Shown piece after piece: positions 13,301 to 24,400 of a stretch of DNA of 64,000 nt; the stretch's first letter is position 1, and each line of letters begins with the position of its first letter. The DNA comes from Bugula neritina (Eukaryota; Bryozoa; Gymnolaemata; Cheilostomatida; Bugulidae). The notes beneath the pieces are model-generated. The model was not told the origin of the DNA and searched no databases. It saw only the letters and a list, made by a program, of their open reading frames with translations. The DNA lies in contig OZ037765.1 of the NCBI GenBank assembly GCA_964035545.1, positions 18,718,698 to 18,782,697 of the forward strand, read 5' to 3'. Both the position numbers and the translations under genes were made by a program.

Positions 13301-14559
13301 GCTTTAAGACAACATAATGCAGTTGCATTAAGACATCCTGTAAATATTGACAGCTAAAATTGAAGAAGCTCATTATAGCACAAATTAATACACAAATATA
13401 TAATTATGAACTATCTTTGAATAAGAAATTGTTGTGCTTGCTTTTTTTGACTTCTTTTAAATGATTGTACTCCGTGAAAAATGATTTTTGAGTAATCTAT
13501 TGACATTGTGCGGAATGGGAGTTTTCGTTATCTTTTCAGATAAGCAGAGTCTGATAAAAAGAGTAGCTTGCAACATGCTTGTGTTGAATACTTGGAGTTG
13601 AAACTTCTAATTTTGTTTCAATTTACAACTATCAGAATCTTAGTAAGTCTTTAAAACAATGATTTGATTAGCACTAAAATTTAAATCTAACTGCAAGGTT
13701 AAAGCTTCAAACAGCAGTCAGTAGATACTGATAAAAAGCAAAGAAAGTTGTTTATCTAAGGAGTAACCCAGTTAAACTCTGACCAAAAAGCAAAAACCAA
13801 GAAACCTCACCAAATTAGCACGACAAAAATTAAACATCTTTGTACATAATACATATATAATGCATGTTCTTACTGTTTAACATAAAAGAAGACTTTTAAT
13901 TTTATTGTTGATTTAATTTAACAAGATGGCAGGGATATTTTATAGGTAACTGCAACTTTTAAAATATAGTCATCACATGAATGTGAGCAAAAAAACTATC
14001 TGAATAAGTCTAGTTTTAGCTAAATATCTTATAAGGTATTGTACCCAATGCTAACATGATAAATTTATTTGCAGTAAACTATGTAGCTTCACCTGGTTGC
14101 CCAGTAATGGGGACATGACATTTTAATTAGGTTTGAAGTCACAACAAACTATATGCAATACTAGCAGGAGCATAGCAACTATCAAGGTACATAGTACTAA
14201 TATAATATATTCTTCTATAGTGTGTGCTATTCTATTTGAAAAGGAATATATTATGAGGTGATAGATTTAGTAATAAACTGGGTTATGCAATTGCCTTCTT
14301 TGCCTTTGCCTGCACCGAGAAAGATATTTTAAGGTGATAAAAGTGATTGATCACCTTTCCATGACTAAGATAGTTGACTAAGCAGTGATGCTAGCCTGTA
14401 TAGACTGGTCATGCTTTTATCTAAGTACGTGTAACATTTTCTTGCTGTAAGATATGCTAGGCTAGATAAGGCAGCATGTGTTATTAAAACCTTCTTATTA
14501 GTCTATTCAGCATAATTGTGTCTAGTGTATAAGAGGCAATGATATACACTAGTTGGCTG
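10367..14559. other. 3' flank of Kv2 and intergenic DNA
   Basis: AT-rich sequence without supported exons. It contains the 145-bp tandem duplication listed separately. The Kv2 3' UTR should begin here; I saw no convincing AATAAA in the first kilobase, so its end is not placed. Confidence 0.5.
12502..12791. repeat. 145-bp tandem duplication (two copies)
   Basis: 12502-12646 is repeated directly at 12647-12791 with only about two visible differences (ATTCTGC/ATTTTGC and ATTATGAA/ATTTTGAA). The near identity points to a recent duplication or to an assembly duplication. Confidence 0.95.
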
Positions 14560-14737
14560 CAGGATAATCAGCTAGCAGACCACAGGTGCGAGGTAGACTG
14601 CGTGGCGCTGAGCGATACTACACAGATATCATCATTATACGCTTAGCGAACCACATGTCTGTTAAACTTATATTCTTTAATCCGCGTAAGTAGAAGTTAC
14701 TACTATACTAAATACCGATAAACGCGCTAACCTTGCG

Positions 14738-14836
14738 GATTGGCTACCAAGTCACGTGGTATAAATAACTACACGTGATAATAACACATGTAGCCGAGCA
14801 ATGCAAATGCAGGTGTGCCGTAGACAGCGAGGCGCC
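14738..14836. promoter_or_regulatory. Distal cis-regulatory cluster, Id module A
   Basis: A compact group of motifs: ATTGG (inverted CCAAT), GTCACGTGGTATA with a CACGTG E-box (from 14751), TATAAATA, a second CACGTG half, the octamer ATGCAAAT near 14802, AGAC at 14823 and GGCGCC at 14831. It stands out in AT-rich DNA. No ORF follows directly, so an enhancer of the Id gene 2.2 kb downstream is more likely than an independent promoter. Motif content only; no functional evidence. Confidence 0.4.
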
Positions 14837-15830
14837 CAGTGTGCGATGTGTAGGCAATGAATGCTACATCTACATTATATCAAACTGATTCAGCAGTTGG
14901 TGTCAGACTCAAAATATCCCAGCCTCTCATAGTCAGGTGTTGAAATAGTGAAAAGCAGATGTTCCGACGCCAGTGCTCGCCTAGTTTGGAGAGGTAGTTT
15001 CATCTAGTGTGCCAAATGTCAAGGAATTCCTGCTGCTGAGATACACTTTCATTTACAGGCAGATATTTCATTCTCAAGTAATATTGCAGCTGTTTAAAAT
15101 GGAATAATAACATTTATGGCCATATAATTATTACCCCCTCAATCTCCCCATAAAGTTCTCTACAGCTGCTAAGAATATTATTCTGACTGCATTTTATACT
15201 TATGATCAAGTTCAATGTACAGATGGAAATGTCAGTAGCAGGCCATCTATTTCTAAAGCCAAGTATGGTAATGTTAGTAAAAATCTAATGATGTTGCCTT
15301 CCCAAGAAGTTCACAAAAATAGAAATTTTTTTGAATACATAATGGGGCATAACTTACGCTAGTAATAGTGAAGTTCATTACGTTGTAAGACATTTTTCTG
15401 AACAGTGTTACTAACATAAAGCAACATCGAGATACTGAATTGAACCTTTTACTGTAAATTGGAAATTTGGTAAATTGATGCTTTTCTTCATTTGAAATAA
15501 TTTGACTGCTTGATACAATAAAATTTCATTTGGAAAGAGAATAATTTTATTATGAATATAGGTCTTTTGTCAGTATTTTTACATTTAAAAAATAGGAAGC
15601 AAAATCCTATACATTTTCCGTAATTTTATCCTGTGTTGTGGTTAGCACTGTCTGTAATAAAGATTCTTCCGGTAAGGAATATGGTAACACGAAGGCTAAT
15701 ATCCATACTTTTATAGTTTTATGTTCAGGTTAAAAATTCTTGCAATCAATTTTTTTAAAATGAAATTTTCAATAATATAGATAGCTCCTGCTGTTTGGTA
15801 TCAAAGCTGCCAAGGTAGCATACAATAGGA

Positions 15831-15865
15831 TCTCTCTCTCTCTCTGTCTCCCTCTCTCTCTCTGT
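15831..15865. repeat. CT microsatellite
   Basis: Imperfect (TC)n tract with two G interruptions. Confidence 0.9.
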
Positions 15866-16132
15866 CATGTTACCTTAAACAGACAGCGTAGGTTTAGTAT
15901 GGTATTGAAAAGACTAATTAGTAAAAACATAGCAGAAAAATATGGGGCCTGCTTATGATGATTAGAAATATTAGAATAATCAACCATTTATTATTCAGGC
16001 ACTTCAAGATTTAGAGGGTGGCAAAAGCCATGATGCTACAGTTGAAATTCATTAGTTTTTTGTTTCCTAAAAGTAATCAGACATTTTTCTCACAGGTGTG
16101 TGAAGTATTAGAGCAAGTTGAGACGAAACAGT

Positions 16133-16138
16133 GGCGCC
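16133..16138. promoter_or_regulatory. GGCGCC candidate SMAD site
   Basis: Palindromic GGCGCC with AGAC 8 bp upstream (16121) and GTCT downstream (16149). GGCGCC plus GTCT/AGAC pairs are the known layout of BMP-responsive elements in Id genes. A further GGCGCC lies at 16269 with GTCT at 16291. The assignment is inference from family knowledge. Confidence 0.35.
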
Positions 16139-16482
16139 AGCAGAGATTGTCTAAATCAATCTCTGCTACCCATTATTATATTTACTTATTTGGTTAAGAA
16201 TTTGTAATTGATAATTGACACATGAGCAATCCGCAAGTGTATAAAATTATACTAGCCGCTACCTGCCTGGCGCCAACATTTTTTTGAGCAGTCTGAGCAA
16301 ATGTACCAACAATATTTCCTTTTATCTCATTAACCACTCAAAATATTACTCTTATAATAATTATTATATATTCTCAGATTTGCATAGGGCTCAAGTGTTT
16401 TGGGAAGGAGCATTACTCATGATTGACATCCTATCGCTATAGCAGCCGACAGTTCGGAGTCTACCAACTGTTTGACTATTTG

Positions 16483-16524
16483 TGACGTCACGTGGTATAC
16501 AGCAATACTAGGCGCCGGCTAGAC
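16483..16524. promoter_or_regulatory. Proximal Id module B: CRE/E-box plus GGCGCC
   Basis: TGACGTCA (16483-16490) overlaps CACGTG (16489-16494) within GTCACGTGGTATA. GGCGCC follows at 16511, and AGAC lies 4 bp after it. Vertebrate Id promoters are known to combine CRE, E-box and SMAD GGCGCC sites. This block is about 350 bp upstream of the TATA box. Confidence 0.45.
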
Positions 16525-16841
16525 TGCCCAGCTGCAGTGCATGATTGAAATGACAGTGCCAATGTCAAATACGCCCCACCCTCTGAAACATTTCTTAGAC
16601 TGAGTTTTGAAAATAGTGGAAAAAACGCAGCTTAAAAGTTGAAACATCTGTGAAATAATCTTTGAGAGGATTTTTGTCTCCAATGTTACACAAATAGTAA
16701 GCCTTTTGTTGTAAAGTCAAATGTCTATAGCTGAACCCAGGTGGGGAAACCCTTTGCACTCATAGAGTTTTATAACTACGATACACTTGATAGCCCTAAT
16801 CTATTCCACTGCATTCCAGCGATTGTTTTGTTGGTTAATGT

Positions 16842-16900
16842 GGGCGGTGCTTATTTAGAGCAACTGCATGTATATAAAGGCACGCAGCGTTTCACCTCCA
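16842..16900 (+). promoter_or_regulatory. Id core promoter: GC box and TATA box
   Basis: GGGCGG at 16842-16847 and TATATAAA at 16871-16878 lie about 100 bp before the start codon at 16981. Initiation would be expected around 16900, giving an unspliced 5' UTR of roughly 80 nt. Confidence 0.7.
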
Positions 16901-16980
16901 CATTGCATCGGCATACTTCGCTTAGAGAAACAAACTCTACTATTCTTTTTCACATAAACATACTTCAACTAAATCTCATC

Positions 16981-17653
16981 ATGAAGGCTACATATTTTGT
17001 AACAGCTCCATCAGCCAGATCAATTGATTTGAGCCGTGTACACCGAGAAAGTGGTAAAGTTAGAAAATCTACACACCACGACGCTAAAATGCAAGAAGCA
17101 GAACTTTACTTCAAACTCAAAGAGCTAGTGCCTACTTGTTCAGAAACCGATCAGCTGAGCAAAACACAACTTCTGCAAAATGTTATTGACTATATATTTG
17201 ATTTGGAAGACACCTTAGAGCTAAACATCACTCGAGATGACCAAATTTCCGAGTCTAAATCTCCATTTTCAGCAGTTCTTCCTCTTTCAGAGAGCTTTAC
17301 TTACAACAATCAAACACATGAGGTAAGCATCGTCATCAGTGTAAATTTTTATATTTCACTTTGGCATGTACTGAGAGAATTTCAGTTTTTTTGGTGTTGG
17401 TCTAGTCCTTTATATACTTGCCAATTTATGGCCAAGTGATGTGCCTAAAGCTAACTGAAACTATTCATAATCATTTCATAAGTTTAACTAAAGTCTCTAC
17501 CAACTTTTATTTTATAAGCTTGAAAGTTTCTTCTTAATTTGAGATGAAATACTTGCTAATTTTCTGAACTTTTTACTTGAATATAACGAATGCTTATCAA
17601 ACTGTTTTATCTTTTAGCAAATGGATGTTAAGGATGGCTTGAGAAAGGTGTGA
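16981..17653 (+). CDS. Id-type helix-loop-helix protein (inhibitor of DNA binding), 2 exons
   Basis: Dominant-negative HLH factor expected to bind E proteins and keep them off DNA. Exons: 16981-17322 (114 codons) and 17618-17653 (11 codons plus TGA). The donor is GAG|GTAAGC, the acceptor cttttag, phase 0; 125 residues, close to Id1-4 length. The protein begins MKA, as in vertebrate Id2. The HLH spans about residues 37-81: helix 1 YFKLKELVPTC, a short loop, then helix 2 SKTQLLQNVIDYIFDLEDTL. No basic segment precedes helix 1, which is the defining Id trait. The intron near the 3' end of the coding region, leaving a tiny last exon, also matches Id gene structure. A TATA box lies 110 bp upstream and a poly(A) signal follows at 18111. 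An emc/Id relationship is firm; I do not assign it to one vertebrate paralogue. Confidence 0.92.
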
Positions 17654-18110
17654 AGAGCCTCCAGTGTAATGCTGTGTTGTGTTCTGGTGGAGAACGAAGC
17701 CTGGCCGCACCCCCAAAGGTGGCCAAGTAATGGCGCTGTATGTGTTTTCGTGTAGTAAAACTCACGAATGATGTGAGCCAAGTGAGCAAACTGCAGGGAA
17801 GGAACTGTTGACAACTCTGTACTGGGAATGACTGCTATATCATTATTTTAGTCAGTTAAATGTTTGTATGATTAGTTCAGTGATTATTTGTAGTTACTGT
17901 TTTTGTTCCAAGTCTCAATGCACTGTAATTATTTTTAATTTCTGATACAACCCTTCATTATTAACCTTTTCCTTCCTCCTGCTTTGTATTTACTACTGAA
18001 TGTTGACTGTTCTGGTTTCTAAAATTTTTGCAATGTTGGTGTTGGATAACCACAGTTTGTAAACCCCTAGGGGTGTAAAGTATGGCATGTTTGCAAATTG
18101 ACAAGTGAGC

Positions 18111-18116
18111 AATAAA
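18111..18116 (+). terminator. Poly(A) signal of the Id gene
   Basis: AATAAA in the context gagcaataaagatc, about 460 bp after the stop codon; the first good signal downstream of the second Id exon. Confidence 0.6.
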
Positions 18117-18297
18117 GATCAAAATGAGATGATATTACAACACGATTTTATTTTCCTTTCAATCAACATGATACCTGCACAAACCACTTGAATTCTATCA
18201 TGATAAATTTCAGCTTAATATTTGCACAACTTTAATATAACGAATAACCAGACAGCGATCTGTGATGAAGCCTACATAAAGGCGGTAACCACCTATT

Positions 18298-18460
18298 CTG
18301 ACTAAATAAAATTATGCCAATTGTTACAGAACTTTGCCATTCTTTCAATGCTTGGCTTCACTGTTACCTAACAGCTGAAAGATGCCATAGTTGAAGCAAT
18401 GCTGTAAAGTTCTATGGTGGTCTTGAGAGGCTGTAAAATAGGAATGCACTGACTAAATAA
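18298..18460. repeat. 12-bp direct repeats flanking a hairpin
   Basis: CTGACTAAATAA occurs at 18298-18309 and again at 18449-18460, bracketing the foldback at 18328-18413. This could be a long target duplication of a decayed insertion or a chance local duplication. Confidence 0.7.
18328..18413 (+). ncRNA. 86-nt imperfect hairpin, miRNA-precursor-like (candidate)
   Basis: By hand about 34 pairs form: AGAACTTT with AAAGTTCT at the base, then CATT/AATG, TTCAA/TTGAA, TGGC/GCCA, TTCA/TGAA and CTGTT/AACAG, closing on a 4-nt loop (ACCT), with small bulges between. Size and bulge pattern resemble a pre-miRNA. It lies about 210 bp beyond the Id poly(A) signal. A decayed MITE foldback is the main alternative. 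I recognise no known mature miRNA seed. Confidence 0.35.
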
Positions 18461-21400
18461 TGCAATGGCTATAAACGAGCACTTCTCCCTCCAACAGATT
18501 GCAAGGCCAGCTGGCCAACCCACCAGCACTCCAAAAAATCGTTTGATCTGATGACAAGCACACAGCTGTGCGCATCAAAACCCAAGTCTAGCCCCTACTA
18601 AGAAAAAAAAGCAGTTTAATTAAATGGCATTTTATATATGGAGATGTAATTTTCAATTTACACCAAGATCTGAAAGGAAATAACTGCCATCTGTGCCAAA
18701 CAGATCTTTATAACTAAACAAAATGGAAGCAAGTAGAAAAAAGTTTTCAAAGAAAATTTAAAAAAATTAAGATTAGAATAGAAATTATACAAGAGAATAC
18801 CGTTAATGTCAAATTTGTGACTACTTATGATATTCCAGTGTACGATTTCATACATGCTACTTTCATGTGAATGCAAATTTTCTGTTCTGTTTCTTTTATC
18901 TAGATGTATGACTTTGCTGCCTCAGAATTTATTTTGTATTTTTAAAACTCCTTACTCAGGACAATTCCATCAGATTATATCAATGTTGATAAAAAATATT
19001 GGTAAGGAAAAGTTAAAGAAATGCTCATATAATTATGAATTAATTTCCAAATGTAAAATTGTTCTTTATTCATGAAGTCCTATTGGATGATACAAAGATT
19101 TGCTTATAACTGTTCATATGGAGTCTGGCAAACCAAACAACAGTAAAACTTTACCTCTTTACAAAATTTTTCCTTTGGACATAATATGATAACTGACTTT
19201 TCAGCTACTCAAATTGACTGTTGACACAAAAATAATTTGTTGGACTGTTTTAAACCTGATTATTGAACAGTGGTTATGTTTAGTAGTGAAATTGAAACAA
19301 GGGGGAGCATATAAGTGCTAGACAGCAGGCTATATCTACCTACACTTTCTAGCTTCTATCAACTTATTCACACATCACTCTTTTTAGAATTTAGATAATC
19401 AATCTACCCAGCTTCAGCTTTGTAAACTCAATACTGAAGTCAAAACAGCCTCAAGATTACTATTATAATAAAATCTTTTCAGTGATCAATAGTTTCTATT
19501 AAATTGTGCAGATGCTAAAATATTTTTTACTAACTTTGATGAATTGATGAGCATATGTAATAAAATATTAATGTTGGTTGGCAGATGTGAGATATGATCA
19601 ATTGTTGTCAAGATGTTACACAGCAGCAACTCCAATAGCAGAAGGTTTTCAGCTATAGTATCTACTGAACAGCAGCATGCCGTCTGTATGCTGTGTGTAT
19701 GGGCAGCTGGCCACACACACAGCACATCTGCCTAACTCTATCTCCTATTGATTTGGTGTTGGTGGTGTGTATACATGCATGTACAGTATATTATATACAA
19801 ACGGATCATCATTCGACCTACGTGCGACTTAGCCACTCAATCGCACCTGCATCTACCTATAACACAAGGCTCCACTGAGCGCAACCTGCTGCTGCCTTCC
19901 CTTGGAGTCGTCATCACCATAGCAGCAGCAGCTGGCTAGTTATTGATGAGTGCTGTCTAGGGAGTCGACCATAAGCACCATTAGTCAATATTTCTATATG
20001 GCTGACTGACTAAATGTACGACCATAATACAAGTTATGTTTGGAAAGATATGTTAGCATAATTGGAAATCTATAATTTTCTGCAATATTATGTTAGTCGT
20101 AATAACTAGAGTTTACCAGTTCCATGGGTGAAGTGAAACCTATTTTCTACAATATGGAGGCTTTAAAACAGATTTTCTTGTTTCTGCATATAGAAAAATT
20201 AGGAATAAAACACATAAGGAAAACAATAAACTTAAGCAGACCACCCAAACTCAAACTTTGGCTGTATTCAACTTTAACTGTTTTGAGGCTTTTTTGCTTT
20301 TAGTATTAGAAACTCCAAAATCAAAGGCAAAATTTATTTTCAGTCGCTGAAAAACAGAGGCACCATTTACTAGTAGAAAGCTAAAATGTAACTGAAAGCT
20401 ATAACCCTTCCGAACAACATTTTTACTGTACTAATAAAAGTGAATTTCTAAAAAATTTTTCACAGCATTTTTAGCTTGGAAATACACTTTTGTAATTATA
20501 AATTCAAGGTTTGCTCTTAGGAAAGATTTGCAACTATTCAAAACTAAAAACTGTTTTTACATAATAAAACTTCTATTTATAAACAGATTTAAAAGCTATA
20601 AAAATTGGAACTCTGTAATGTAATAGCATAGCAACCCTAGAAATAAAAAACTATGAATTAATACACTATTAAAATTAAATTTGAATAAAATATGTATTTT
20701 CAGCTCATTATAACATTAAAATGTTGCAGACATTTAAATAAGGTTGAAATGAAATAGCAAACCAGTAATATATTTTTATTGTGCCTTCCAGTAAACAAAA
20801 ATATATATGAAATGATATTCACACATTTGTGGGAACATAAAGACAATAGAAAAGATGGTGACAATAGTATATACACCTGCTGGGTATCATAATAAGCTAT
20901 TGATACTGAAGCATGCAGTACAAGTATATAATATAAAGTATATTATACAACTAATGACATGCAAAGCAATGACTAAACAAGTGAGCTGTCATGATGAGAG
21001 GGTCCAGTTGGTAGACTCACACCTTTTCACCATGAGAACTAGACAGCCCCTGCCAATATCACATCTGCTATTTCAATATTTGTTCACAAGAAATTGATTG
21101 CCAGTTACAAGCAACATATTGCTAAGGATATTGCCTTATATTATTATAATTAAACTATATTCAGATGTGAAAGCTATAGCCTATAGCTTTCTAGCAACCA
21201 CCAGCTGCACATAAACAGTGCAACAGGCTAATTTAGTAAGTGGAAGTCTGAGAAAGAAACTATGCCTCCTCACTTTTCAGTTTCTGCTATAACTCGCTAA
21301 TCATTGCGGTGATGAATTACTTTTAGTATTAAATTGAGCAGTCAAAGAATTTAGTCTTTGAAGCAAGGATTTCATAACTCTGTCTCTTTTAGGGCTTGGG

Positions 21401-24400
21401 GTTTGGTCTTCAGTCAATGTCTACAATAATATAATAAAATTATAAAACCACATATTTTAGTACCAGAGAAATTGAATATTGAAGAAGACAAGCTATACAA
21501 CACATACAACAATAGTTAGATGTGTTGAAATAGTATTATAAAGTTAGTTTTCACACAAATCTGTAATCTAAGTGTTGATCTCATGAACAGGCCATAATGA
21601 TGAGCATATTCAAATAATATGTCCATCAGTGAGCATTACCCACAGCAAGCTTCATGCATATAATAGACCGTATTGTAAGTTATAGCATGCAGGCAGATAT
21701 TCATCAAGTGTTAAAACTTTTCTATTATTTTTGTTCATCTACACACCCAGAATGTCAAGATGAAAAATACAGTGGCGGCATTACAGAATGCAGTCTGGCG
21801 ACAAGCAGCTGTGGGTTGTTGAAATACAAGCCAAATTATTCTTATTCATACTAGCATTGTGTATAAAGTTGCATTGTGCCGAGTTGTAGAGGCTGTTTTC
21901 ACCTCTCTACGTGTTATTATAAGGCTATTGAAAAGGCACTTCTGACTTTCAATGACAGTAAAAGCCTGAGCAGTCGCTAACAAATGAGTGTATAACAACT
22001 GTTTGGCCATTGGTTGCTTTAGTATACGACATTACTCACGTGGAAAGTAGATTTTTTATAGCTAATCACATACATATCCTCCGTATATTGACATGTTCAT
22101 AACAAACACAAGCTGCAATCAATGACATTATTGTAGCCAGTCGGTCTCAAACGCACCTGCACGGCTGATAGCTGGCTACTCACAGCTCATAGCAGTATAT
22201 AAATAATCCGAATAATAACAGCAAACAGTTAGGAATTTCTCGGCTGTAAATATTACATTATTCAGTGCAAAGAACACGTGTTGCGTTTCATGACACATTG
22301 CAATAGAATTAAATAGTTTCCCCAACAAATATGCAAGTATTGTTAAAGGTCAACAGTTCAGAAACCATAATCCAGCTGACAAATATTGCCTTTATATTTA
22401 TTACAGGAGCTTTATCTTTGAAATGAAGTAAAAGCTTCATACTTATGACTTGATTCAAAGTCATCAAAATCTTTTTTTACACAAAATCCCATGTGATCTA
22501 TTAATTGACAATTTATTATTAAACAACTGGTGTGATTTCTAAGACCATACCATAGCTGTTACACCACTAGATGGAGCATACATATGTTGATCTAATGGCA
22601 GCAAACAAAAGTCAGCATTGCCTCTAATCATAGCACTACGAGGTGGGGCTGTGCATGGTTGCTACACTGCATATAATTCATAGCTGTGCTGCTGCAACTG
22701 TTTATACTGATAATAATTTAAAGGTGGAAGTGAGAGACAAGGTGTCTAGGGAGCACCTGTGCCAGGCTGTTACTGCTGCATATAGTATATAATGTGTGAT
22801 AGCATAGTACATCATGCCATAAGTGGCTTCTTGTTACTAGGAAAGTAGTGCTGGATTGTGGGTCTAAATATTTGGTTCATACAAAAAATGAGAATGAAAA
22901 AGGCCTGTCTACTATAGTAACGTTTTTTTAGCCAAATTTGTGAAAATCAAATACTCCAAGTAGTCCATAATCTTCTATGTTTAAAACAATTAATAAATGT
23001 ATAGATGTGAAATTTGTGAATTTTTATAAAGTTCTTTTTCTTTAAACACGGCCATATTTGTGTTCAGTAGAAAATGCATGTTAAAACTCAGGTTTTTCAT
23101 GACCTACATACCTCTAGGGGTGTTGACAATGTTATTATCAACTCCCCCTCTACACTGCATAGGGATGAGGCAATACATTTGTTTAACAATATTATTATAT
23201 ATTGTTTTGTTATATCAAATGATGTCACTCTTTCAACACTTGATCTACCCTCCAACTGGTTCACATGTATCCATACAGAAAACATGCAGTTGAGCGTATG
23301 GTGCAGACAGAAACAGGGTTGAAACATGGGCAAGCACCTGTTTAGCTGATGAGCCCAGCGCCTACATGTCTATTGTTAATACCACAACCTTGCCAACATC
23401 ACACTACTCTACACACTACAGTTTATTACCACAAACAAGCAAATAATCTTGTACAAGCTCATAATAATCAATGATAATCAATGCCACCTTGACTAAGGCA
23501 TAAAACAGCACTTGAGCTGGAAATTTTATTGCAGTGAAATCGAAATAATTAAAGTAACGTTAGCGGTTAGACAGGGTGTCTACGTTGTGCACATGTTCTT
23601 TCTCTATTTACTCAATCAAAAAAGCTAGATGTGGTTAAACAAAACAACGGTGATTATATTTAGTACAAAGTGTATCATTCATAGAGTATTATTTTGTACT
23701 CCGGTGTGATATTCTTGGTGGTAGTTAGTGACTCCCCTATGTCTAGCAGATCTGTTTACAACAGGTGAAAGCTGAACTGCATTATTACACACAGAGCAGT
23801 AGGTGCACGTGGCTGCATTGCCCAGGGGAGGTTATTCCCATCTGCAACTAACTGTTCACCTATACTGTAGATGTAGTTTTTGTCTAAGTATAATTGTCAA
23901 AATATCAAGTTGAAAATTAGGTTTAAAACACACCTGCTGTATTCTAATAAGAGATTATGTTCACATGATGATAATTAGTAGTACAGTGGTTTCTAGCTGT
24001 ACATTCGGATAGACCAAAGTCTTGTTAAATCGGAATTAATAAATATTATTAAAAGTAAATTGCTTGAATATTGAATGCAGTAATTAACATATTAGAATAT
24101 TTTGTTCCCCACTTTAGAGCTTATTGTTTCCCATAGGATGTAGTTTAATAGTTTCTCAACTTCAATTCTTCTAAAGATAATTATATAAAACAAAGTCATT
24201 TACCCTACACCAGTGCAGAAGTTTTGAGCATGACATTCCAAAGCAAACAATATCGTATGACCAACATGCCCCATCATCATTTGTTATGATGAAATAAACA
24301 ATAAACAGAATGCAACTGGTCTTTCAAATCAAGCCACCTGTTTCTAGATACAATAACTATGACTCTTGATTCTGATTCACAGAGAATGCAACCAGCAGTG

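Noticed and set aside
19693-19939. Overlapping short open frames on the plus strand
   Set aside because: No domain, no splice context and no similarity I recognise; His/Thr-rich chance frames.
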